Assembly (NCBI GenBank): GCA_021648025.1
Contig: JAKITO010000002.1
Location: 62,001-126,000 of the forward strand
DNA from: Paracoccaceae bacterium
Lineage (GTDB): Bacteria; Pseudomonadota; Alphaproteobacteria; Rhodobacterales; Rhodobacteraceae
Reading direction: 5' to 3'
DNA length: 64,000 nt
How positions within the stretch are numbered: position 1 is the first letter of the stretch; every line of letters begins with the position of its first letter. This document shows positions 33,289 to 41,541 of this stretch, piece by piece. Position numbers and translations under genes: made by a program. Below the pieces are notes generated by a model that saw only the letters and a program-made list of their open reading frames with translations, did no database searches and had not been told where the DNA came from.

Positions 33289-34320
33289 TTACGTTACGGG
33301 GGGGGCTTGCAGCGCCTTCAGCCCGCGTTCGGCAAAGACCGGCACAAATTGCCCAACCTTCATGGCGCGTGTTGGATTCGAAGCATTCCCATCCAGCGCG
33401 CGTTTCAGAACACCCTGAATGATCGCTGCCATGCGGAAAAAGCTGAACCCAAGAAAATAGCCGAAATTGTCAATCTGCGCCAACCCGCGTCTTTTGCAAT
33501 ATTGCGCAATAAATGCCTCGTCCGTCGGCAGGCCAAGGGCGGCGCGATCAATCCCGGCCAACCCGCGCCCTTCGTGGCCAGGCGGCAATTGCCATTGCAT
33601 GATCACACTGGCCAGATCGGCATAAGGGTGCCCGATGGTTGACAATTCCCAGTCAAGAACAGCCAGGCACTTTGCCCCGTCGCTCTCAAATATCATGTTA
33701 TCAATCCGGTAATCACCGTGCACCAGGGTGCGCTGCCCGTCGTCCTTGGGCATGGTTTCCCCCAGGGCCTCGATCAACGCATCCATCGCTGGTTGCTTTG
33801 TGGTCTCGGTCGCGCGGTATTGCTTGGTCCAGCGTCCAACCTGGCGTTCAATATAATTGCCGGGTGGCCCGTAATCAGCCAGACCCGCCGCGTCGATATC
33901 AACCTCGTGCAACGCCGCCAGTACCCGGCCCATGTCGTCAATCACCGCCTTGCGGGTCGGGTTATCAACGCCTTGCATGGTCGGGTCGGTGAAATTGCGC
34001 CCCCGCACGTAATCCATGATATAAAACATTGATCCGATGACATCTTCGTCCTCGCACAGTAAATGCATGCCCGCCACGGGCACATCACTGTCCACCAGCG
34101 CCTTTTGCACCCGGAATTCGCGATCCACCGCATGGGCCGATTTCAACAATACCCCGGGGGGCTTGCGGCGCAGCACATAACTGCGGGTCGGCGTTTTCAG
34201 CAGGTAGGTCGGGTTGGACTGACCGACATCAAATTTCTGCGCCTCTACCGGGCCGCTGAAACCGGGCAGATGGGCACTCAGATAGGTTTCAACGGCGTTT
34301 AGATCAAGAGATTGGCTCAT
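33289..34320 (-). CDS. APH-like phosphotransferase (ACAD10/11 kinase-domain type)
   Basis: This 343-residue aminoglycoside phosphotransferase-like kinase resembles the kinase domain of ACAD10/11 and LvaA of levulinate catabolism, which phosphorylate 4-hydroxyacyl-CoA. Visible motifs: KFDVGQSNPTYLLKT, YVLRRKPPGVLLKSAHAVDREFRV, the catalytic loop LVHGDYRIDNMIF (D and N) and VLDWELSTIGHPYADLA for Mg2+. The lysine of VLRRKPPG is likely the ATP-contacting one. It lies 11 bases after the histidine phosphatase gene and at the end of an SDR/SDR/NMO/phosphatase operon. The dehydrogenase usually found with it is not adjacent; a link to 4-hydroxy acids is inference. Confidence 0.85.
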   Translation of the reverse strand: MSQSLDLNAVETYLSAHLPGFSGPVEAQKFDVGQSNPTYLLKTPTRSYVLRRKPPGVLLKSAHAVDREFRVQKALVDSDVPVAGMHLLCEDEDVIGSMFYIMDYVRGRNFTDPTMQGVDNPTRKAVIDDMGRVLAALHEVDIDAAGLADYGPPGNYIERQVGRWTKQYRATETTKQPAMDALIEALGETMPKDDGQRTLVHGDYRIDNMIFESDGAKCLAVLDWELSTIGHPYADLASVIMQWQLPPGHEGRGLAGIDRAALGLPTDEAFIAQYCKRRGLAQIDNFGYFLGFSFFRMAAIIQGVLKRALDGNASNPTRAMKVGQFVPVFAERGLKALQAPPVT

Positions 34321-34331
34321 GTCATGCCCCT

Positions 34332-34994
34332 TTAGCTATAGGTCATCATTGCGGCGTCGTTCTGGTTGCCAAAATGCGGCGTTGCGTTGAATTCATTCAA
34401 GGTAAATCGTTCACCAGACCAGAAAAACCGGGTTATTGACGTGTTTTTGACCTGCAGGTTCAGCGCCACCATTTGTTTCACCGGGGCCTGCAAGGCGCAG
34501 GCCACCAATTGCCCGATTGGTCCACCGGAACTGACCACCAACACCCGTTTGGCACCCGGTTTGGCGTCTGTATCACAGGCAAAAACCCGCGCGGCCTGAA
34601 CCCGTGCGGCAAACTCAGCCCAGCATTCGCGGGCATCGCTCAAACCACCATCCTGCCACTCATAGATCACCTGGCGCAGCGTGCGAAAATGGGCCTTGCG
34701 GTCGTGCCGGACCTGATCCGGCACCTCACCGCCGAAGTTTACCTTCAGCAGATCGTGAAAATCATACTCGTTGAACCCGGCATGTTCCTCGGGCGATGCC
34801 TCAAACCCCATCGAAGCCAGGGTCTGCTTTTGGCGCAGCAACGTCCCCGTCACCAATCGGTCCGGAACCCAGTCCAAATCCCTTAACCTCGCCCCAAGCA
34901 TCGCTGATTGTTTGTGTCCAAGGTCGGACAATTGATCATAGTCATCTGCGCCAAACGACGCCTGTCCGTGCCGTATGACCAACAGTTCGCTCAC
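34332..34994 (-). CDS. Histidine phosphatase-family protein
   Basis: This 220-residue protein belongs to the phosphoglycerate mutase-like histidine phosphatases: the RHG motif VIRHGQASFGADDYDQLSDLGHKQ carries the catalytic histidine (H9), and VLVVSSGGPIGQLV is the second conserved region (the usual His is replaced by Ser-Gly-Gly). It may remove phosphate from a metabolite. It starts inside the stop of the nitronate monooxygenase-like gene (ATGA overlap) and is followed closely by the APH-like kinase. A paired kinase and phosphatase in one operon is suggestive of a phosphorylated intermediate, but I cannot tell its substrate. The loss of the second histidine may mean weak or altered activity. 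Confidence 0.78.
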   Translation of the reverse strand: MSELLVIRHGQASFGADDYDQLSDLGHKQSAMLGARLRDLDWVPDRLVTGTLLRQKQTLASMGFEASPEEHAGFNEYDFHDLLKVNFGGEVPDQVRHDRKAHFRTLRQVIYEWQDGGLSDARECWAEFAARVQAARVFACDTDAKPGAKRVLVVSSGGPIGQLVACALQAPVKQMVALNLQVKNTSITRFFWSGERFTLNEFNATPHFGNQNDAAMMTYS

Positions 34995-35986
34995 CGGTAA
35001 AGCGACTTCATTTCAAGCGCCATCTTTGTGCCCGCAACCTTATATTCCCGCTTAATCCGTTCAACAAGGGTGGCAACATCACAGATTTCATGCACCGCAC
35101 CAATACCCTGCCCCGATCCCCAAACCTCTTTCCAGGCTTTGGGTTTGGACGACCCGCCCGAGAAATTCATCGACGAGGAATCCCCCGTTTCCAAATTTTC
35201 CGGGTCCATCCCCGCCGCCGTGACAGATGACTTTAGGTAATTGCCGGAAACCCCTGTAAACAAAGAAGATGTTATGATGTCCTCTGCTGTGCCTTCGACA
35301 ATCATCTGCTTATAGGTATTCTGTGCATTGGCCTCATTCGTGGCAATAAACGGTGATCCCATATAACCAAAATCCGCCCCCAAAGCGCGCGCCGCCAACA
35401 GCGCCTCGCCTGTGGCAATCGCGCCGGAAAGCGCCAAAGGCCCATCAAACCAGGCGCGTATCTCGCGGGTCAGGGCAAACGGCGACTGAAATCCGGCGTG
35501 GCCCCCGGCCCCGGCGGCGACGGCCACCAAACCATCCGCGCCTTTGGCAATCGCCTTGCGGGCAAAACGGTTGTTGATCACATCATGCAGCACAATGGCG
35601 CCGCAGGAATGCGCCGCCTCATTGACCTCAACCCGCGCGCCCAGCGAAGTGATCCAGATCGGAACTTTGTGATGCACACAAATCTCAAGATCCCGCTCCA
35701 GCCGGGTGTTGGAGCGATGCACGATCTGGTTGACCGCAAAAGGTGCTGCCGGGGTATCCGGGTTGGCCTGATTATGGCGGTCAAGCTCATCGGCGATATG
35801 GGTCAGCCATTGGTCCAGCAAGGGCGGTTCACCCGCCTCTTCGCGGGCATTCAACGCCGGGAAAGAACCGATAATGCCGGCTTTGCATTGGGCAATGACC
35901 AGTTCTGGCCCGGAAATCAGGAACAACGGCGCAGCGATCATTGGCAGGCGGGGCAAGCGCAGGGCGGCAGGCAGATTGTCACGCAT
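34991..35986 (-). CDS. Nitronate monooxygenase-family FMN enzyme
   Basis: This 331-residue protein has the TIM-barrel FMN fold of nitronate monooxygenase/2-nitropropane dioxygenase: PMIAAPLFLISGPELVIAQCKAGIIGSFPALNAR at the N-terminus, GADGLVAVAAGAGGHAGF (flavin phosphate loop with the catalytic-site His) and GADFGYMGSPFIAT. Members oxidise nitronates or act as flavin reductases with acyl-CoA or keto substrates; the function here is open. The TGATG overlap with the SDR gene fixes the start at 35986, with no need for the upstream codon. It belongs to the SDR-NMO-phosphatase-kinase operon. Confidence 0.85.
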   Translation of the reverse strand: MRDNLPAALRLPRLPMIAAPLFLISGPELVIAQCKAGIIGSFPALNAREEAGEPPLLDQWLTHIADELDRHNQANPDTPAAPFAVNQIVHRSNTRLERDLEICVHHKVPIWITSLGARVEVNEAAHSCGAIVLHDVINNRFARKAIAKGADGLVAVAAGAGGHAGFQSPFALTREIRAWFDGPLALSGAIATGEALLAARALGADFGYMGSPFIATNEANAQNTYKQMIVEGTAEDIITSSLFTGVSGNYLKSSVTAAGMDPENLETGDSSSMNFSGGSSKPKAWKEVWGSGQGIGAVHEICDVATLVERIKREYKVAGTKMALEMKSLYR

Positions 35987-36915
35987 CACCCGCCCCACTT
36001 CAGATCAAGCCCGCGTGCCTGGGCGGCTTTGCGGGCATATTTGCGGGTTTGGGAAAAGGCATCCGTTAACTCTTGCTGGCCATCGGGGTCAGCGATGTCT
36101 GCGAACCGTGCGGCCACACCTTCGGGCGTATTTGCGTCCCCTTCCAGCAAGATACCTTCGGTTTCATAGATCCGCGTTTGCGCGTAACATCCTGCTCCGG
36201 CGGACAAAATAACCCGTGTAGGGGCGTCATCCGACAGTAGGTACAACAGCCCCGGCGTAATACTTTCCGGGGCCAGAAGGTCCGCGGCTTCAGTCGGTAG
36301 CAAATCACGGGTCATGCGTGTGGCCGCCGTCGGCGCCAATGTGTTAACCTTAATGTTGTCCCGCGCACCTTCGATTGAAAGCACGTTCATCAGCCCCATC
36401 ATCGCCGCCTTGGCAGCCCCGTAGTTGGACTGGCCAAAGTTACCGTACAGCCCCGAAGACGACGACGTCAGCACCACCCGGCCATATTTTGCCTCGCGCA
36501 TCGCTGGCCAGACCGCATGGGTGACATTGGCCGTGCCGATCAGATGAACATCGACCACTTTACGAAAATTAGCCATGGTCATCTTGGCGAATGTCTTGTC
36601 CAGCAATATTCCGGCGTTGTTAACCAAAATGTCGATCCGGCCCCATTTGTTCATGGCTTGCGCCACCATATCCGTCACTTGACCCTCGTCCGAAACATCC
36701 GCACCATGGGCGATTGCCTTGCCACCCATATCGCGGATTTCCTGCGCCACAGAGTCAGCCGCATCCGAGGATTGCGCGGTACCGTCCGGACCGACGCCCA
36801 GATCGTTGATCACCAGCCGCGCCCCACGTCGAGCCAGCCCAAGAGCATGCGCCCGACCCAGCCCGGTTCCGGCACCGGTAACAATGGCAACGCGATCCTG
36901 AAAGGAAATGTTCAT
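35986..36915 (-). CDS. SDR-family protein, HSD17B4/FabG-like
   Basis: This 309-residue SDR resembles the dehydrogenase part of peroxisomal multifunctional enzyme type 2 (3-hydroxyacyl-CoA dehydrogenase): VAIVTGAGTGLGRAHALGLARRGARLVINDLG, DILVNNAGILLDKTFAKM, LTSSSSGLYGNFGQSNYGAAKAAMMGLMN. The Ser and Y-x-x-x-K are present, and the conserved TLAPTAATRMT follows. It could oxidise or reduce a 3-hydroxyacyl-CoA. It is longer than the usual 250, with a C-terminal tail of about 60 residues beyond the core. The gene follows another SDR after 16 bases and overlaps the NMO gene. Confidence 0.87.
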   Translation of the reverse strand: MNISFQDRVAIVTGAGTGLGRAHALGLARRGARLVINDLGVGPDGTAQSSDAADSVAQEIRDMGGKAIAHGADVSDEGQVTDMVAQAMNKWGRIDILVNNAGILLDKTFAKMTMANFRKVVDVHLIGTANVTHAVWPAMREAKYGRVVLTSSSSGLYGNFGQSNYGAAKAAMMGLMNVLSIEGARDNIKVNTLAPTAATRMTRDLLPTEAADLLAPESITPGLLYLLSDDAPTRVILSAGAGCYAQTRIYETEGILLEGDANTPEGVAARFADIADPDGQQELTDAFSQTRKYARKAAQARGLDLKWGG

Positions 36916-36931
36916 GGATTAATGTCCCGCC

Positions 36932-37753
36932 CTAATGCATTGCTTGTTCGAAGATATTTGGCCCTGACATCACGTTGATGCCACCGGAAACCGGGATCAC
37001 AGCACCCGTGACATAGCCGCCACCACGACCACAAAGGAACAACATACAACCGGCAATGTCTTCGTCGCGCCCAACCCGGCGCAGGGGCACATCCGCCCCC
37101 ACTTTGGCGCGCATATCTTCGTCATGGGTGGCAAATGCCGTCATGCGCGACACAAACGGTCCCGGTGCCAGCGCATTGACCGTAACAGCATGGCCCGCCA
37201 GCTCTTTGCCAAGGATTTTGCTAAGGTGAATGACCGCCGCCTTGGAGGCGGCATAAGAGTAGGCCCCATCGCCCATTTCCCGTTCGCCCATCACCGAGCC
37301 GACGTTGATCACACGGGAAGGGTCATCAATTGTGCCACTGGCGACCAGCATCGGCAGCAGTTTTTGGGTCAGATGGAACAGGCCCGCCACATTGACATTC
37401 ATCACCTTTTCCCATGCGGCAAAGGGGAATTGACCCATTGGCGCACCCCAAGTGATCCCGGCATTATTCATCAGTATATCAAGGGTTTCGCTGCGGTTCT
37501 TCACCTCGCTAACCAGCGCGTCAACCCCCGCCTCACTGCCTACGTCGCCGCCAAAGCCGATCACCGTACCGGGGGCGTCGATGGCGTTCAACTCGGCTGC
37601 CACGGCTTCGCAGGCGTCACCTTTGCGCGAGGCGATCAGCACCCGGGCACCGGCACGCATCAGGGCCTCGGCGGCCATCCGGCCGATGCCGGTGGCACCG
37701 CCAGTGATCAGAGCAGTTTTGCCGTGCAGGGAAAACAGGTTTTCGGGGGTCAT
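36932..37753 (-). CDS. SDR-family oxidoreductase
   Basis: This 273-residue SDR has TALITGGATGIGRMAAEALMRAGARVLIASRKGD, ILMNNAGITWGAP, NVGSVMGERE, YSYAASKAAVIHLSK (catalytic Y and K) and ends in TGAVIPVSGGINVM. It is probably a 3-oxoacyl or hydroxyacid dehydrogenase. The ATG at 37753 has AAGGA seven bases before, so I use it and not the frame start at 37837. It is the first gene of the minus-strand operon ending in the APH-like kinase. The next gene, on the opposite strand, starts 119 bases away, so promoters for both must lie in 37754-37872. Confidence 0.86.
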   Translation of the reverse strand: MTPENLFSLHGKTALITGGATGIGRMAAEALMRAGARVLIASRKGDACEAVAAELNAIDAPGTVIGFGGDVGSEAGVDALVSEVKNRSETLDILMNNAGITWGAPMGQFPFAAWEKVMNVNVAGLFHLTQKLLPMLVASGTIDDPSRVINVGSVMGEREMGDGAYSYAASKAAVIHLSKILGKELAGHAVTVNALAPGPFVSRMTAFATHDEDMRAKVGADVPLRRVGRDEDIAGCMLFLCGRGGGYVTGAVIPVSGGINVMSGPNIFEQAMH

Positions 37754-37872
37754 GGGGTGGTCCTTTTGATATGCCTCGGGATTGGGGGCAAGCGTGGCAC
37801 TAAGGATTTCGATTGACAATAGTGACCGGGCGTCCAAATTCTGGCGATACTGAAATCAAAGGGAACGGACCG

Positions 37873-38868
37873 ATGAAAGCGATGTTGAGTACGCAAACAG
37901 GCGGGCCGGAGATGCTCGAACTGACGGAATTGCCGGACCCTGAGGTGAAAAAGGGCCATATTCTGGTGCGGGTGCGTGCCGCCGGGGTGAATTTTCCCGA
38001 CACGCTGATGATCCGCGATCTGTATCAGATGAAACCACCCCGCCCGTTTGCCCCGGGCGGCGAGATTGCCGGTGATGTGATCGCAATTGGCGAGGGGGTG
38101 CAGGGGTTCAAACCGGGTGACCGGGTTTTAGCGCTAACCGGCCATGGGGGTTTTACCAGCCATATCAATGTATTGGCGGCCAGTGCTGCGGTGATCCCGG
38201 ACGATATGCCCTACGATGAGGCGGCCTGTTTTGTGTTCACCTATGGCACATCGCATCACGCGTTAAAGGATCGCGCAGGGATAAAGGCGGGCGAAACCCT
38301 GTTGATTCTCGGGGCGGCGGGCGGCGTTGGGGCGGCGGCGATTGAACTGGGCAAAGCGGCGGGGGCAAGGGTGATTGCCGCCGTGTCGTCAACCCAAAAG
38401 GCGGCATTTTGCCGGGATCTGGGGGCGGATGAAACTTTGGTTTACCCGCGCGATCTGGACCGGGATGCGCAAAAGGCTTTGTCGAAAGAAATCAAAGCCC
38501 TGTCCGGTGGCGAAGGGGTGAATGTGGTTTATGACGCGGTTGGCGGCGGTTATGCAGAACCGGCGATCCGGGCACTGGCCTGGGAGGGGCGGTATCTGGT
38601 GATCGGGTTTCCGGCCGGGATCCCTAAGATTCCGTTGAATTTGACGTTGCTCAAAGGTTCCCAGATCGTCGGCGTGTTCTGGGGGGCATCGGTGTTTCGT
38701 GACCCCAGGGGCCACGCCGAAAACCTGAGCGAGCTGTTTGCGATGTACGCACAAGGCAAGGTCAAACCGCGCATTTCAGCGCGGTTTTCGTTGGCGCAGG
38801 CGGGGGATGCGATACAGATGATTCAAGACCGCAAGGTGATGGGCAAGGTTGTGGTGATGATCGACTAA
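37873..38868 (+). CDS. Quinone oxidoreductase-like medium-chain dehydrogenase/reductase
   Basis: This 331-residue MDR protein has the family features VRAAGVNFPDTLMIRDLYQMKPPRPFAPGGEIAGDVIAIGEGVQGFKPGDRV, LLILGAAGGVGAAAIELGKAAGARVIAAVSS (NADPH fold), VNVVYDAVGGG and the QxVGFxxG-like end. Zinc ligands are absent, as in quinone oxidoreductase-type and crotonyl-CoA reductase-like members. It reduces a double bond or quinone with NADPH. I start at ATG 37873 (MKAMLSTQTG), with GGGAAC before it; upstream in-frame codons have no ribosome site. It stands alone between the SDR operon and a convergent phosphatase gene. Confidence 0.85.
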   Translation: MKAMLSTQTGGPEMLELTELPDPEVKKGHILVRVRAAGVNFPDTLMIRDLYQMKPPRPFAPGGEIAGDVIAIGEGVQGFKPGDRVLALTGHGGFTSHINVLAASAAVIPDDMPYDEAACFVFTYGTSHHALKDRAGIKAGETLLILGAAGGVGAAAIELGKAAGARVIAAVSSTQKAAFCRDLGADETLVYPRDLDRDAQKALSKEIKALSGGEGVNVVYDAVGGGYAEPAIRALAWEGRYLVIGFPAGIPKIPLNLTLLKGSQIVGVFWGASVFRDPRGHAENLSELFAMYAQGKVKPRISARFSLAQAGDAIQMIQDRKVMGKVVVMID

Positions 38869-38885
38869 GGTGCCGGTTTTGTGGG

Positions 38886-39542
38886 TCAGGTCAGGTGGCT
38901 GATGTCATTGAACCCGCGCACCACGATTTTGTCGCCCAAAATGACCACCCGGCTGATTGATCCGTTGGCGGCGCCGTTAAAGGCAAAATTGCCGGCCCCG
39001 CTGGCCAGCGCCAAGGCGGCACCTATGACGCCGCCATGCACAAACACCGCCACCAGCTGATCGGCGTGGGCGGCGGCGATGCGCAAAAGCCCAACACGCA
39101 CCCGCGCCTGCAATTGCGCCGAGGTTTCCGCACCGGAAATTTCGCCCCATTCCTGATTGGCGTTGACAAGGGTGATAACCGGGTGGCCTTGCGCGGCTTT
39201 GATACGGTGCAGCCCGCCTTCCCACTCGCCCATAAAAACCTCACGCAGATCGGGTTCGATTGACGGGGTCAGGCCAAGATGCGCCACCAGCGGCGCCGCC
39301 GTCTGGTGGGTGCGTTGCAGGGTTGTGACATAGATCGCCGCAATTGGCGCGGATTTAAGCCGGTTACCGACGTCAATCGCCTGTGCCTTGCCTGCGGCAT
39401 GCAGGGCCGGGTCGCCGTGGCCATCTTTGAGGGGAAAGGATTCGCCCGGGCGCGCCGATGCACTTTCGCCGTGGCGGATCAGCAGGATATCGGCGGCACC
39501 TTTGGGGGGTTGATAGACATTTTGGCGATATTCCTGCGTCAT
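38886..39542 (-). CDS. Histidine phosphatase-family protein
   Basis: This 218-residue protein has the RHG motif LLIRHGESASARPGESFPLKDGHGDPALHAAGKAQAIDVG and the second conserved region LVAVFVHGGVIGAALALAS, in which the histidine is present (VFVHGG), so it should be active. It dephosphorylates an unknown metabolite. It differs in sequence from the other phosphatase at 34332-34994 and keeps the second histidine that the other has lost. It is divergent from the MaoC gene across 80 bases and convergent with the quinone oxidoreductase gene. It is monocistronic. Confidence 0.85.
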   Translation of the reverse strand: MTQEYRQNVYQPPKGAADILLIRHGESASARPGESFPLKDGHGDPALHAAGKAQAIDVGNRLKSAPIAAIYVTTLQRTHQTAAPLVAHLGLTPSIEPDLREVFMGEWEGGLHRIKAAQGHPVITLVNANQEWGEISGAETSAQLQARVRVGLLRIAAAHADQLVAVFVHGGVIGAALALASGAGNFAFNGAANGSISRVVILGDKIVVRGFNDISHLT

Positions 39543-39622
39543 GTGGTATTCCCTGGGTATGAATTACCGGCAAGTTAGCGTTAGCATCAAAAGGTACAAG
39601 GGTATTTTCAGGAGGCAGAGAA

Positions 39623-40096
39623 ATGAATGACATTGATCAGGCGCTGGCCGGTTACCGGGCGCAGATAACCCAGGAAATTGGCGTGTCCAACTGGATATTG
39701 GTGGATCAGGCGATGATCGACGCCTTTGGCGCCATAACCCACGATGACCAGTGGATTCACAGTGATCCAACCCGTGCGGCGGCGCAATCCCCGTTTGGCG
39801 GCACCATTGCCCACGGGTTCCTGACCCTGTCGCTGGCCAGCCGGTTTGTTTACGACTGCTTCACGCCGCCCAGGGGTCAGGTGATGGGCATCAACTATGG
39901 GTTTGAAAAACTACGGTTTCTGGCGCCGGTTCCGGCAGGCGCAAGGGTCCGGGGGCGGTTTGTGCTGAACAAGGTCGATAAACGCAGCGACACGGCGATA
40001 TTGCGCGAAACCCGGATGACGATCGAGATCGAAGGCCAGGAAAAGCCGGCCTTGGTGGCGGATTGGCTGGGGATGGTCGTGTTTGAACCGGGTTGA
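39623..40096 (+). CDS. MaoC-family hotdog dehydratase (R-specific hydratase-like)
   Basis: This 157-residue single-hotdog protein has the hydratase motif DAFGAITHDDQWIHSDPTRAAAQSPFGGTIAHGFLTLSLASRF, in which Asp and His act as the catalytic pair of (R)-specific enoyl-CoA hydratase. It would add water to an enoyl-CoA in acid or polyhydroxyalkanoate metabolism. The strong Shine-Dalgarno AGGAGG lies before the ATG. Length and motif are normal. It probably completes the acid-catabolic set of the region, though it has its own promoter. Confidence 0.88.
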   Translation: MNDIDQALAGYRAQITQEIGVSNWILVDQAMIDAFGAITHDDQWIHSDPTRAAAQSPFGGTIAHGFLTLSLASRFVYDCFTPPRGQVMGINYGFEKLRFLAPVPAGARVRGRFVLNKVDKRSDTAILRETRMTIEIEGQEKPALVADWLGMVVFEPG

Positions 40097-40110
40097 TTAT
40101 GTAGGCACAG

Positions 40111-40131
40111 TTATTCACACAGTTACTCACA
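40111..40131 (+). promoter_or_regulatory. Pair of DnaA-box-like sites upstream of aroQ
   Basis: TTATTCACA (40111-40119) fits the DnaA box TTATNCACA exactly and TTACTCACA (40123-40131) has one mismatch; they are 12 bases apart in the same direction, 100-122 bases before the aroQ start. AT-rich TTAAC repeats follow (TTAACAATTAAC at 40142-40153). They might couple expression of aroQ-luxR to DnaA, or be chance in a 136-base spacer. Confidence 0.4.
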
Positions 40132-40232
40132 AGGTGACAGTTAACAATTAACATCGCAATTTGGTGACACGAAACTGGACAGACCGCTATGGCTGAGGCT
40201 AAGAACAATACAATTGGGGAATATATGTATCT

Positions 40233-40676
40233 ATGATTGCTGTTCTGGTCCTGAATGGACCAAATCTGAACCTGCTTGGCACCCGCCAGCCCGAGGTTTA
40301 CGGGGCAACGACGCTTGCCATGATCGAAAATGCCTGCCGGTCGCACGGTGCGGGCCTTGGGTTTGAGGTAACTTGCGCGCAATCCAACAGCGAAGGCGCG
40401 ATGATTGATCTGATCCATGCCGCGCGCGGCGCGCAGGCGGGCATTGTGCTGAATGCCGGGGCGTATACCCATACATCTGTGGCGTTGATGGATGCAATTG
40501 CCTCGGTCGAGGTGCCAACCATCGAGGTGCATCTGTCCAATATTCATGCCCGCGAGGCGTTTCGCCATCAGTCATATATCGCACCGGTTGCCCTGGGGCA
40601 GATCATCGGCTTTGGCGCGCATGGCTATATTCTGGCGCTGGATGCCCTTAAGGCGCATCTTGGGGGCGGCACATGA
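40233..40676 (+). CDS. aroQ: Type II 3-dehydroquinate dehydratase
   Basis: AroQ converts 3-dehydroquinate to 3-dehydroshikimate in the shikimate pathway. The 147-residue protein has the standard motifs VLVLNGPNLNLLGTRQPEVYG (with the catalytic Tyr in EVYG), IVLNAGAYTHTSVALMDA, and VPTIEVHLSNIHAREAFRHQS with the catalytic histidines. Length is typical. The start has GGGGA with a long spacing of 12 bases. The stop overlaps the ATG of a luxR-type gene (ATGA), which is unusual for a biosynthetic gene. Confidence 0.95.
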   Translation: MIAVLVLNGPNLNLLGTRQPEVYGATTLAMIENACRSHGAGLGFEVTCAQSNSEGAMIDLIHAARGAQAGIVLNAGAYTHTSVALMDAIASVEVPTIEVHLSNIHAREAFRHQSYIAPVALGQIIGFGAHGYILALDALKAHLGGGT

Positions 40677-41428
40677 AACTGCATAAATACCTGCATTTCC
40701 TGACCAATTGCAAAAACCTGGAAGAACTGTGGGCGGCCCATTGCGAACAGATGGATGAATTTGGCTTTGACCGGATGATCTATGGGGTTACCCGGTATCG
40801 CACCAAAACCTCGCTTGGGGATCCGGAAGATTTCACCATTCTCAGCAATCATGATCAGAAATATGTTGACGGTTTCCTGCACTCGGGGCTGTTTTTCCAT
40901 GCGCCGATGCTGCAATGGGCGCTGGCCAGCGAAGGCGCTGCCAGCTGGCGGATGATCAAACAGATGATGGCCAGCGAAACCATATCCAAAGATGAACGCC
41001 GGGTGTATGATTTCAATCAGAAAATGGGCGTCAGCGTTGGGTATACCATCAGTTTCCGTTCTGTCTCGCCCCGATTCAAGGGGGGGATTTCGATCTGTGC
41101 GCGAGAGGGGATCAGCCAGGATCAGGCCGATGCGGTCTGGGATCAGCACGGCTCGGATATTCATCTGATGAACAATGTCGCCCACCTGAAAATCCTGTCG
41201 CTGCCGTATAATCCGCCCAACCGAACCTTGACCAAACGTCAGACCGAAGCGTTGGAATGGGTGGGCGATGGCAAGACCATGCAGGACATCGCCCTGTTGA
41301 TGGGGCTGACCACGGCGACGGTGGAAAAACATCTGCGACTGGCGCGCGAATCGCTGGTGGTCGAGACCACTGCCCAGGCGGTTCTGAAAGCATCGTTGCA
41401 CAATCAGATGTTCACCTTTGAGGCGTAG
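40673..41428 (+). CDS. Solo LuxR-family regulator with atypical signal pocket
   Basis: The 251-residue protein has an N-terminal autoinducer-binding-like domain (about 5-165) and a C-terminal GerE helix-turn-helix (LTKRQTEALEWVGDGKTMQDIALLMGLTTATVEKHLRLARESL). No luxI gene is in the window, so it is a solo. By eye alignment with TraR around HDQKYVDGFLHSGLFFHAP, the positions of W57, Y61 and D70 correspond to Y, F and A; the acidic residue that contacts the AHL amide is missing. It may thus bind another ligand or act without AHL. It is coupled to aroQ and followed by an AAGCCC-TTT-GGGCTT hairpin. Confidence 0.82.
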   Translation: MKLHKYLHFLTNCKNLEELWAAHCEQMDEFGFDRMIYGVTRYRTKTSLGDPEDFTILSNHDQKYVDGFLHSGLFFHAPMLQWALASEGAASWRMIKQMMASETISKDERRVYDFNQKMGVSVGYTISFRSVSPRFKGGISICAREGISQDQADAVWDQHGSDIHLMNNVAHLKILSLPYNPPNRTLTKRQTEALEWVGDGKTMQDIALLMGLTTATVEKHLRLARESLVVETTAQAVLKASLHNQMFTFEA

Positions 41429-41452
41429 CGACCGGGTGAGGGGTTGCTCTTC

Positions 41453-41469
41453 AAGCCCTTTGGGCTTTC
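41453..41469 (+). terminator. Hairpin after the luxR-type gene
   Basis: AAGCCC (41453-41458), loop TTT, GGGCTT (41462-41467), followed by TC, 24 bases after the stop codon. It fits a short Rho-independent terminator with a weak tail. Confidence 0.5.
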
Positions 41470-41524
41470 ATCGCAACTTGTGTAACCTGGGATTGCTTGT
41501 TTGCACGCCAGCGAATTCCTAGGG

Positions 41525-41541
41525 CCTTACCCTAGGTAAGG
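41525..41541. repeat. CCTTACC-CTA-GGTAAGG inverted repeat
   Basis: A perfect 7-bp inverted repeat with three central bases sits about 100 bases after the luxR stop. It could be an operator or a hairpin; nothing else in the window matches it that I noticed. Confidence 0.4.
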
